A DNA stretch of 64,000 bases, taken from positions 24,733 to 88,732 of the forward strand of contig CAYVTM010000007.1 in the NCBI GenBank assembly GCA_964454645.1. Reading direction: 5' to 3'. The number at the start of each line of letters is the position of its first letter. Position 1 is the stretch's first letter. This DNA is from CAYVTM01 sp964454645 (GTDB taxonomy: Bacteria > Bacteroidota > Bacteroidia > Sphingobacteriales > Sphingobacteriaceae). This document shows, piece by piece, positions 36,144 to 43,508 of the stretch. The notes beneath the pieces are model-generated. The model had not been told where the DNA came from. It did not search any database and saw nothing but the letters and a program-made list of their open reading frames with translations. Position numbers and translations under genes: made by a program.

Positions 36144-36233
36144 ATGCTTACATTAATATTTCTTTTTTGTGTACAGGCATTAGCTCAAAGCAAACAGGGA
36201 CATTGGTTTTTAATATTTACCTCAAGGATGTAA
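36144..36233 (+). pseudogene. Possible remnant of an exported protein gene (signal peptide only)
   Basis: A 29-codon frame encodes MLTLIFLFCVQALAQ, a convincing Bacteroidota signal peptide, then SKQGHWFLIF and a stop. Many outer-membrane proteins of this phylum begin the mature part with a similar KQGxW motif. It may be the stub of a decayed barrel protein, or a very small exported peptide. No promoter is clear. Confidence 0.35.
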
Positions 36234-36246
36234 ATGTTTGGGTTGA

Positions 36247-36876
36247 TCAAATCAAATTATTATCTATTGCAAATTTGACCAATCCTGCCGAGTTTTTAAT
36301 ACCCAATTTATGAAGGATGTTTTTTCGATGTGTGTTTACGGTATAAATGCTTAAAAATAATTCGTCTGCAATTTCCTGACTGCTTTTTTCTTTAGCTAAA
36401 AGTGAAATAATTTCGATTTCTCTTTTTGTCAGCGAAAGTGATTTCACAAAATGATCGCTTGATAATTCTTTGGTCGAACGCAACTCTTTGCTGATATATG
36501 TATTGCTTCGGAGTACTTCGGAGATTGCAAGCAATAATTCCTCTCTTCCGGCATTCTTCAGCAGATAGGCCGAAACACCAATCTTCATACTCTCTGTCAT
36601 AAATGCTTCTTCTCCATACATCGATAAAATAATCACCTTACAATCGGGATATTCTTTCTTGATAATTTTAGCAAGTTCCATTCCATTGGGTTTAGGCATA
36701 TTCATGTCTAAAATGGCTATGTCAACAGGCATTGTTTTTAATGCTTTCAGTACATCTTCACCGTTATTCGCTTCAGCAATAATCTTGTATCGATCATTGT
36801 TGGAAAATATAAGCTTTAAACCATCTAAAAATAATTGATGATCGTCGGCAATAAGTATATTATAGCTTGTTCTCAT
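36247..36876 (-). CDS. NarL/FixJ-family response regulator
   Basis: 209 residues. The receiver domain (1-120) has DDHQLFLDGL, phospho-acceptor D57 in IAILDMNMPKPNG and the K in YLLKNAGREE. A LuxR-type helix-turn-helix (about 145-205) has LTKREIEIISLLAKEKSSQEIADELFLS. It overlaps the upstream kinase gene by 4 bp, so the two form a coupled pair. Targets are unknown; the AATACC repeats upstream of the kinase are candidate sites for autoregulation. Confidence 0.95.
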   Translation of the reverse strand: MRTSYNILIADDHQLFLDGLKLIFSNNDRYKIIAEANNGEDVLKALKTMPVDIAILDMNMPKPNGMELAKIIKKEYPDCKVIILSMYGEEAFMTESMKIGVSAYLLKNAGREELLLAISEVLRSNTYISKELRSTKELSSDHFVKSLSLTKREIEIISLLAKEKSSQEIADELFLSIYTVNTHRKNILHKLGIKNSAGLVKFAIDNNLI

Positions 36877-38831
36877 GATGCGATTGGAATTTCTATATTG
36901 AAGGTTGTTCCGGTATTTTTGTTACTATCAATTATAATTTTGCCTTTCAGCGATTCAACACGTGTGCTGAGACTTAGTAAACCGATGCCTTTATTAACAA
37001 GGTCTTCATTCCGAATACCAATTCCATCGTCTTCAACAAGAATTGATATTGAGTCGTCGTAACGGATAAGTTGAATGGTTGCATTTTTTGCTTGCGAATG
37101 CTTTACGATATTATTGGTCAGTTCCAGGATAATGCGATAGACAGAAAGCTCTATTTCATCTTCCAATCGTTTCTCAAAACCATATATATCCAATGTAAAA
37201 TGAATAGACGACCCGGTATTTATTTTGTTGATGATAGTGTATAAGGTATCTCCCAGGCCAAATTGTTGAATACTTGCGGGCATCATATTGTGTGAGATGC
37301 TGCGCAGTTCGGTACAGGCCTTGTCTATTAATTCGATAACGTTTTGATAGGCCATTTTTTCCTGAGTATTTAGATTCTTACCGGATAAGTCTATCGATTC
37401 CGCATTCAGGCGTAGTGTCGACAATAAGCTCCCCAAACCATCGTGCAATTCCTGTGCAACACGTTGCCGTTCTTTCTCTTCACCCCATATTAAGGCCCGT
37501 TGTACTTCTGTTTGCTTCTCCAGCAATTCTTTACTCTTTATGGCAATGGTATGCTCCAGTTCCGCATTTATTTTTTGCTTATATGTGTTCATCTCTTCGA
37601 GTTGCTCAATTAATGCCGCTTGTGCCTTTTCTTTCTCCTCTTTATAAATACGTAAACGATCAAACAGCGCTATACAGAGCAATAAGCATTTGAACATTTC
37701 ACTATACACAACAAAACTGTTGGTAAGGAAATTCCCATGGCTGGAATATTCGTGATAGGTAAGGCCTGCAACTGTTCCAATGGATAATACAAGCGCGAGG
37801 AAAAGAACTCTTGCCGGTTTATAGCGTGAAGAAAAAAATACCAGCGCAATAATAAACATGCAGAAATAGAAAGGGATAACCAGGCGGTAGATAGACCAAA
37901 CCGTGATGTTATATACAAAACCATTCCCCAATGCTCCCACTACAATTAAAATACCTAAAGCTTGCAGGCTACGGATGCTTATTAACTGCCACCTTTTAAA
38001 ATGTTCTTTCTGAATAAATGAAATGATAAATTGGGCACCGCTGGTAATCGTAAGAGCCATAAGTATAAGTGGTGCCCGGTCGGTAACCAAAGGGTAATCG
38101 GGCCATAATAATTGAGAGGCATAACCACTATTAGAGAAGTGTAATAAACCCTGAATGAAAGAGTAAATAGAGAAAAATAAAAAGCTTCGGTCTTTAATTA
38201 AATAATACAGATAGAAACTAATAATAGAAACACAAAAAAGCACTCCGTATAGCAACCCCAACTGCATTTCTTTAATAGAAAAGTAAGAGATAAACTCATC
38301 GTAACTATAGAGTATTAAGGGAAGATGAAGCCTTCGTCCATCCACATCGAAACGCATATAGAGTGTATGTGTTTTTTGCGGTTCGATACGAACCCTGAAA
38401 ATATAATCACGGTAATTGATAGCCCTTGTATCAAATGTTAAACTATCTCCTGTTCTGTTTTGGGCAAGAAACCGCCCATTAATGGTATTATAAAATTCGA
38501 TAACATTGATTAGTGAATTATTGACTGATAAGACTAAGACTACGGTTGTATCAGAAATATTTTGTATTGGAATTTTTAACCATACATCGGTATTGTATTC
38601 GTGCTCCCGGAATCGTAGCATGCTTGTTTGATTTACCTGAAATGTTTGTGTTTGATTACTATCCAGAAAATCCTGAATACTATATTGACGTTTAGTGTCA
38701 CTAATGAATTCAATCTTATTTCCTACTAAAACTTTTTGTGTTTGCTGGTCGACAAACAGTGTATCCGCATATACCTGTATAGACAGAAACAGGCATAGCA
38801 AACCGGAAATAATTTTTACGGGACCGAACAT
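36873..38831 (-). CDS. 7TMR-DISM sensor histidine kinase (HisKA_3)
   Basis: 652 residues. Signal sequence (about 1-22), then an extracytoplasmic 7TMR-DISM-type beta domain (about 25-180) with LRFREHEYNTDVWLKIPIQN. Seven hydrophobic helices follow (about 190-395), then a coiled coil (about 395-450), a HisKA_3 domain with ERQRVAQELHDGLGS (H463 predicted phospho-acceptor), and a HATPase_c domain with ELTNNIVKHSQAKNA. DISM domains are thought to bind carbohydrates or similar ligands; the ligand here is unknown. It is paired with the overlapping NarL-type regulator. Confidence 0.94.
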   Translation of the reverse strand: MFGPVKIISGLLCLFLSIQVYADTLFVDQQTQKVLVGNKIEFISDTKRQYSIQDFLDSNQTQTFQVNQTSMLRFREHEYNTDVWLKIPIQNISDTTVVLVLSVNNSLINVIEFYNTINGRFLAQNRTGDSLTFDTRAINYRDYIFRVRIEPQKTHTLYMRFDVDGRRLHLPLILYSYDEFISYFSIKEMQLGLLYGVLFCVSIISFYLYYLIKDRSFLFFSIYSFIQGLLHFSNSGYASQLLWPDYPLVTDRAPLILMALTITSGAQFIISFIQKEHFKRWQLISIRSLQALGILIVVGALGNGFVYNITVWSIYRLVIPFYFCMFIIALVFFSSRYKPARVLFLALVLSIGTVAGLTYHEYSSHGNFLTNSFVVYSEMFKCLLLCIALFDRLRIYKEEKEKAQAALIEQLEEMNTYKQKINAELEHTIAIKSKELLEKQTEVQRALIWGEEKERQRVAQELHDGLGSLLSTLRLNAESIDLSGKNLNTQEKMAYQNVIELIDKACTELRSISHNMMPASIQQFGLGDTLYTIINKINTGSSIHFTLDIYGFEKRLEDEIELSVYRIILELTNNIVKHSQAKNATIQLIRYDDSISILVEDDGIGIRNEDLVNKGIGLLSLSTRVESLKGKIIIDSNKNTGTTFNIEIPIAS

Positions 38832-38861
38832 AGATCAAAAGTATCAGGATTTAAGGATATA

Positions 38862-38941
38862 AAAATACCTATTTATTAGTATTAGAATAACTATCCGTAT
38901 ATAAGATTCTGTGTAAAATACCTAATAATGGGTATTGAATA
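38862..38941. repeat. Two AATACC/GGTATT inverted-repeat elements (candidate operator)
   Basis: Two similar 27-28 bp units occur at 38862-38889 and 38915-38941. Both begin AAAATACCTA and end TATT-GAATA or TATTAGAATA. The second is a hairpin-like AATACC-N8-GGTATT; the first has one mismatch in the second arm. They lie 31-110 bp upstream of the kinase start. Confidence 0.5.
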
Positions 38942-39042
38942 CTTCTTTCATTCGATAGATATTCGTTTATCCAATCGGATGCATATCTCTGACAGCTATT
39001 TGAGAATATGTTGAGCGTTTTTTGCCACTAAACTAAATTAAT

Positions 39043-39069
39043 ACCCGTAACGTGAACAGTGTTGCGGGT
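39043..39069 (+). terminator. Orphan plus-strand terminator-like hairpin
   Basis: ACCCGTAAC (39043-39051) pairs with GTTGCGGGT (39061-39069) with one mismatch, followed by a run of T. No plus-strand gene precedes it within the gap. It could end a small RNA from the divergent region or act as an attenuator 37 bp before the helicase start. Confidence 0.5.
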
Positions 39070-39106
39070 TTTTTTATTAAGTTTGAATAGCTCTAATTTT
39101 TAAATA

Positions 39107-42100
39107 GTGGATAGAAATACATATAATCAGAAATTCTTAGAGACACTAGGACAATTAAACAACGAACAAAAAGAAGCGGTTGATAAAACAGATGGGCCGA
39201 TGCTGGTAAATGCTGGTCCGGGAACGGGTAAAACGCAAATATTAGCTACACGAATCGGGAATATTTTGTACGAAGGAAGGGCAGAATCGCATAACATTTT
39301 ATGCCTTACTTTTACCGATGCCGCTGCGGTAAATATGCGAAAACGTTTGTTCGAAATAATTGGCCCGGAAGCCTACCGTATTCATATACACACCTTTCAC
39401 TCTTTTTGTAATGATATCATTCAGGATAATTTAGATTATTTCGGAAAACTAAATCTCGAAGCAATTTCCGAATTAGAAAAAGTCGAACTCTTTCGAAAAT
39501 TAGTCAACCGGTTTAAAGAAGGACACCCGCTAAAAAGATACCGGGGTGATGTATATTTTGAAGTAAGCCGATTGATGAACCTGTTCTCTATTATGAAAAG
39601 AGAATATTGGTCGACCGAATATGTTTGCACTCAGGCCGACCGGTATATTCAGGCTGTTGAAGAAGCTGAAGAAGGTCATCCTTATTATAAAACATTCAAG
39701 TATGTACGCAAGACGAAAGATAAACAAGCAGGTGATTTAAAACCCGCATTCGAAAAGGAAAAAAATGATATAGAACTTCTCAAAGCCGCCGCACGCGAAT
39801 ATCCGAATTATCAGAAGTTGATGGCCGAAAGCAATCGCTACGATTTCGATGATATGATTTTATGGGTGATTGACGCATTTACCAAGGATAAAAATTTCTT
39901 AGTGCTTTATCAGGAACGCTATCATTATTTCTTGATCGATGAATTTCAGGATACCAGCGGTGCCCAAAACGAATTGATAAGCCTGTTAATCGATTATCAT
40001 GATAATCCCAATGTATTTGTTGTGGGTGACGGAGATCAGTCTATCTATCGCTTTCAGGGAGCAAATATAGAAAACATAGAAAATTTTAAGAAGAAGTTTG
40101 AGAAGCAGTTAAATGAAATAATGTTGGTGGACAACTATCGTTCAACCCAGATAATTTTAGATACAGCAAAAGCCTTAATCGACCTGAATACTACACGTGT
40201 AGAAGATACTGATAATCCCAAAACATTAATAGCAAAAAATAAAGAGTATGCTGAGCTCAGCATTGAGCCTGAAATTATCGAGTACAATACTCCTTTCGAT
40301 GAGTTTGCTTCCGTTACTTCCAAAGTTCACAAGCTGATTGCTGAGGAAGGTGTTAACCCTGATGATATTGCTATCATCTATAAAGAACATAAATCGGGAG
40401 AAGAGCTTGCACAATTTTTTCAACGTAAGGGAATACCTGTTAATTCGAAAAAGAAAGTAGATATTTTAAAAATCCCTTTCGGGAAAAAATTGCTGACTAT
40501 TTTAGAATACCTCGCTGCCGAATTAGAAATACCTTATAGTGGAGATGAACTTCTTTTCGAAATCATGCATTACGATTTCTATGAGATTGATCCCATCGAT
40601 ATTGCCAGGATAAGCGCATCCGTTACAAACCTGAATTATTCGGCAAAAATAAAAGAGAAAACATCTATCCGAAACGAAATCGAAAAGCTGAGCAAGAAGC
40701 AGGCAGATATGTTCGAAAGTAAAAGCATGAAAGATATCCGGCGTTTAAGCTCGGATATAGAATACTGGATAAAAGAAGCTGCCAACTTAACGCTGCAAAA
40801 CCTGTTCGAAAAAATTGTAAACCGTGGAGGTGTGCTTGCTTATATTCTCAAATCACCCGAGAAAACCTGGTATATGCAGGTATTAACCTCTGTGTTTAAT
40901 TTTCTGAAAGAGGAAAGCCGAAGAAATCCTAATCTCGATCTAAAAAGATTTATAAACACGCTTTCACTCTTGGAAGAAAATAATATCAGCCTGGAGCTTA
41001 ATAAAACTATTATTAGCCATCACGGAGTGAATTTTTTAACCTGTCATGCTTCCAAAGGCCTTGAGTTTGAATATGTGTTTATTATATCAACGATTAGTTC
41101 GTATTGGGAGAAAAAAAGAAAACGGAGTATAACATATAAGATACCTTCTGAATTATTTAATCATACATACAATGATGCAGATGATATCGAAGAGCTGAGG
41201 AGGTTGTTTTATGTAGCAATGACGCGTACAGAAAAGCAATTGGAAATATCCTACTATTCAAAAGATAATAAGGAAAAGGATGTAGAACGATCGCTTTTTG
41301 TAAGTGAAATTATAAGTCGTACAGATTTAAAATATGAAAACAGGGAGCCAACAGAATCTGAAATAGCGGATTTCTTCGGATTGCATTTTAAAGATGAAGA
41401 AGAAGTTAACATTCCTTTATTAGATCATGTATGGATTGATGAGCAGTTAGCAAATTATGCTTTGAGTGTTACCAATCTGAATAATTATTTATACTGCCCC
41501 CTAAAATTTTATTTCCAGAATCTGGTTCGTGTCCCGAGCGGAAAAACAGAAACCTTAACTTTTGGTTCATCAATACATTGGGGCTTGGAGAAATTCTTCC
41601 GTTTATCCATAGAGAGTAAAGAGTTTCCGGGTGTTGAGGTGATCATTCAAAATTTTGAATGGTACATGAATCATAATCGTGAAGCTTTCACAAAAGAGCA
41701 GTTCGAACGAAGAATGGAATACGGGCGAATTATTCTTCAGAATTATTACAATGAATACATCCATAAATGGGAATTGAATGCTTTACCCGAATTCAATATT
41801 AAAAATGTAGAACTTGATGGAATTCCGATTAAAGGAAAAATTGATAAAATCGAATTTAAGGGAGAAAACTTAAATGTAGTCGATTATAAGACCGGTTCAT
41901 ATGAAAATGCAAAGATTAAGTTTGAACCACCGAATGAAAAAGATCCGAACGGGGGAGATTATTGGAGACAAGCAGTATTTTATAAAATATTAATCGATAA
42001 TTATAAGCATAAAAACTGGAATGTCATAAGTACAGAGTTTGATTTTATAGAACCCGTGAAAGATAAAGGAAATGCGAATGATAATAAAGATTCAGAAGTA

Positions 42101-42292
42101 TTTCGTAAAGAACGGATCCTGATTAAGGATGAAGATGTTCGGATCGTAAAGCAACAGATTAAAGAAGTGTATGCGAAAATCCAAAATCACGAATTTACAA
42201 AAGGTTGTGGTCGTAAAGATTGTGAATGGTGCAATTTCGTAAAGAATAATTTTCGCGATTATGATATCATGCAGCCCGAAGACGATGAATAA
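39107..42292 (+). CDS. UvrD/Rep-like helicase fused to Fe-S PD-(D/E)XK nuclease
   Basis: 1061 residues from a GTG start. The superfamily I helicase core has Walker A AGPGTGKT (36-43), Walker B FLIDEFQDTSG, motif III VGDGDQSIYRFQGA, motif V FLTCHASKGLEFEYVF and motif VI RRLFYVAMTR. The C-terminus (about 785-1061) is a PD-(D/E)XK domain: GKIDKIEF and NVVDYKTGSYENAK. Four cysteines, C797 and C1034, C1039, C1042, fit the 4Fe-4S cage known in AddB and Cas4 nucleases. It is a probable DNA-break-processing helicase-nuclease in one chain. AddB or RecBC partners are not nearby. It stands alone between a two-component system and PDH. Confidence 0.9.
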   Translation: MDRNTYNQKFLETLGQLNNEQKEAVDKTDGPMLVNAGPGTGKTQILATRIGNILYEGRAESHNILCLTFTDAAAVNMRKRLFEIIGPEAYRIHIHTFHSFCNDIIQDNLDYFGKLNLEAISELEKVELFRKLVNRFKEGHPLKRYRGDVYFEVSRLMNLFSIMKREYWSTEYVCTQADRYIQAVEEAEEGHPYYKTFKYVRKTKDKQAGDLKPAFEKEKNDIELLKAAAREYPNYQKLMAESNRYDFDDMILWVIDAFTKDKNFLVLYQERYHYFLIDEFQDTSGAQNELISLLIDYHDNPNVFVVGDGDQSIYRFQGANIENIENFKKKFEKQLNEIMLVDNYRSTQIILDTAKALIDLNTTRVEDTDNPKTLIAKNKEYAELSIEPEIIEYNTPFDEFASVTSKVHKLIAEEGVNPDDIAIIYKEHKSGEELAQFFQRKGIPVNSKKKVDILKIPFGKKLLTILEYLAAELEIPYSGDELLFEIMHYDFYEIDPIDIARISASVTNLNYSAKIKEKTSIRNEIEKLSKKQADMFESKSMKDIRRLSSDIEYWIKEAANLTLQNLFEKIVNRGGVLAYILKSPEKTWYMQVLTSVFNFLKEESRRNPNLDLKRFINTLSLLEENNISLELNKTIISHHGVNFLTCHASKGLEFEYVFIISTISSYWEKKRKRSITYKIPSELFNHTYNDADDIEELRRLFYVAMTRTEKQLEISYYSKDNKEKDVERSLFVSEIISRTDLKYENREPTESEIADFFGLHFKDEEEVNIPLLDHVWIDEQLANYALSVTNLNNYLYCPLKFYFQNLVRVPSGKTETLTFGSSIHWGLEKFFRLSIESKEFPGVEVIIQNFEWYMNHNREAFTKEQFERRMEYGRIILQNYYNEYIHKWELNALPEFNIKNVELDGIPIKGKIDKIEFKGENLNVVDYKTGSYENAKIKFEPPNEKDPNGGDYWRQAVFYKILIDNYKHKNWNVISTEFDFIEPVKDKGNANDNKDSEVFRKERILIKDEDVRIVKQQIKEVYAKIQNHEFTKGCGRKDCEWCNFVKNNFRDYDIMQPEDDE

Positions 42293-42351
42293 GAAAAAAC
42301 AGAAATACAGCCCGAAAAAAAAATGTTTCTGAGATTCATTATAAAAAATCG

Positions 42352-42378
42352 AATTAACTAACTGAATAATAGTTAATT
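42352..42378 (+). repeat. Inverted repeat after the helicase gene
   Basis: AATTAACTA (42352-42360) and TAGTTAATT (42370-42378) are perfect complements with a 9-nt spacer. It has no T-run, so it is not a clear terminator. Confidence 0.4.
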
Positions 42379-42392
42379 GTATATTATACAAT
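42376..42392. promoter_or_regulatory. 17-bp palindrome, candidate operator of PDH E1 beta
   Basis: ATTGTATA-T-TATACAAT is a perfect palindrome ending 6 bp before the -33 TTG of the downstream promoter, a typical site for a dimeric regulator. Confidence 0.5.
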
Positions 42393-42398
42393 GAGGTA

Positions 42399-42426
42399 TT
42401 GAATATCTCAATCTTTATTATATTTG
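42399..42426 (+). promoter_or_regulatory. Promoter of PDH E1 beta
   Basis: TTG (42399-42401), 17 nt, TATATTTG (42419-42426), an exact TAnnTTTG. It lies 25 bp upstream of the ATG. Confidence 0.7.
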
Positions 42427-42451
42427 CCTTTCAACTATTAATGTATCAACA

Positions 42452-43435
42452 ATGAGAGAAATACAATTTCGTGAAGCGCTGCGTGAAGCAATGAATGAGG
42501 AAATGCGTAAAGATGAGCGTATCTTTTTAATGGGTGAAGAAGTTGCCGAATATAACGGAGCTTATAAAGTTAGCCAGGGTATGCTTGCCGAATTTGGTGC
42601 AAAACGGGTAATCGATACGCCTATATCGGAATTGGGATTTACCGGGATCGGAATAGGGGCTGCTATGAATGGCTTGCGTCCGATTATCGAATTTATGACC
42701 TTTAACTTTTCATTGGTAGCCATCGACCAGGTAATTAATTCTGCTGCGAAAATGATGTCGATGAGCGGCGGCCAGTTCCCGGTACCTATTGTGTTTCGGG
42801 GTCCCACCGGTAATGCGGGAATGCTTAGCTCACAACATTCACAATGTTTTGAATCCTGGTACGCAAACTGTCCGGGACTTAAAGTAGTTGTTCCTTCAAA
42901 CCCATACGATGCAAAAGGACTTCTAAAGAGTGCGATACTCGACCCTGATCCTGTAATTTTTATGGAGTCGGAATTGATGTATGGTGATAAAGGAATGGTT
43001 CCCGAAGAAGAATATTATATCGAAATAGGTAAAGCGGATATTAAACGTGAAGGTTCAGATGTAACGCTCGTTACTTTTGGAAAAATGTTGAAAGTAGTAA
43101 TGGCTGCTGCGGAAGAACTTGCCAAAGAAGGTATCGATGCGGAAGTAATTGATTTGCGCAGCGTTCGACCCATTGACTACGATTGTGTAATAAATTCTGT
43201 AAAGAAAACGAATCGTATGGTATTTATAGAGGAATCATGGCCATTGGGTTCTATCGCTACGGAAGTAACCTTTAAAGTTCAGAAAGACGCATTCGATTAT
43301 TTAGATGCTCCGGTTCTTCGTGTAATGGGTGGAGATGTTCCTCTACCTTATGCTCCTACACTCATCGAAGAATACCTGCCTAATCCCTCTAAAATTATTA
43401 AGGCTGTAAATGAAGTGATGTATATTACCAGGTAA
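42452..43435 (+). CDS. pdhB: Pyruvate dehydrogenase E1 component, beta subunit
   Basis: A 327-residue thiamine-diphosphate enzyme subunit that decarboxylates pyruvate with the alpha subunit. Motifs include FLMGEEVAEYNGAYKVSQGM, DTPISELGFTGIGIGAAMNG, FRGPTGNAG and VIDLRSVRPIDYD, all typical of PDH E1 beta. The alpha subunit and E2 genes are not adjacent, so the complex is encoded at split loci. It has its own promoter, operator-like palindrome and strong terminator. Confidence 0.94.
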   Translation: MREIQFREALREAMNEEMRKDERIFLMGEEVAEYNGAYKVSQGMLAEFGAKRVIDTPISELGFTGIGIGAAMNGLRPIIEFMTFNFSLVAIDQVINSAAKMMSMSGGQFPVPIVFRGPTGNAGMLSSQHSQCFESWYANCPGLKVVVPSNPYDAKGLLKSAILDPDPVIFMESELMYGDKGMVPEEEYYIEIGKADIKREGSDVTLVTFGKMLKVVMAAAEELAKEGIDAEVIDLRSVRPIDYDCVINSVKKTNRMVFIEESWPLGSIATEVTFKVQKDAFDYLDAPVLRVMGGDVPLPYAPTLIEEYLPNPSKIIKAVNEVMYITR

Positions 43436-43455
43436 TTCATACAATACATATTCCT

Positions 43456-43489
43456 ATTAAGATATGCGTATTTAAACGCATATCTTAAT
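43456..43489 (+). terminator. Terminator of PDH E1 beta
   Basis: A 14-bp perfect stem, ATTAAGATATGCGT (43456-43469) with ACGCATATCTTAAT (43476-43489), loop ATTTAA, followed by TTTTATTTTTT. Confidence 0.9.
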
Positions 43490-43508
43490 TTTTATTTTTT
43501 AAATCCCC

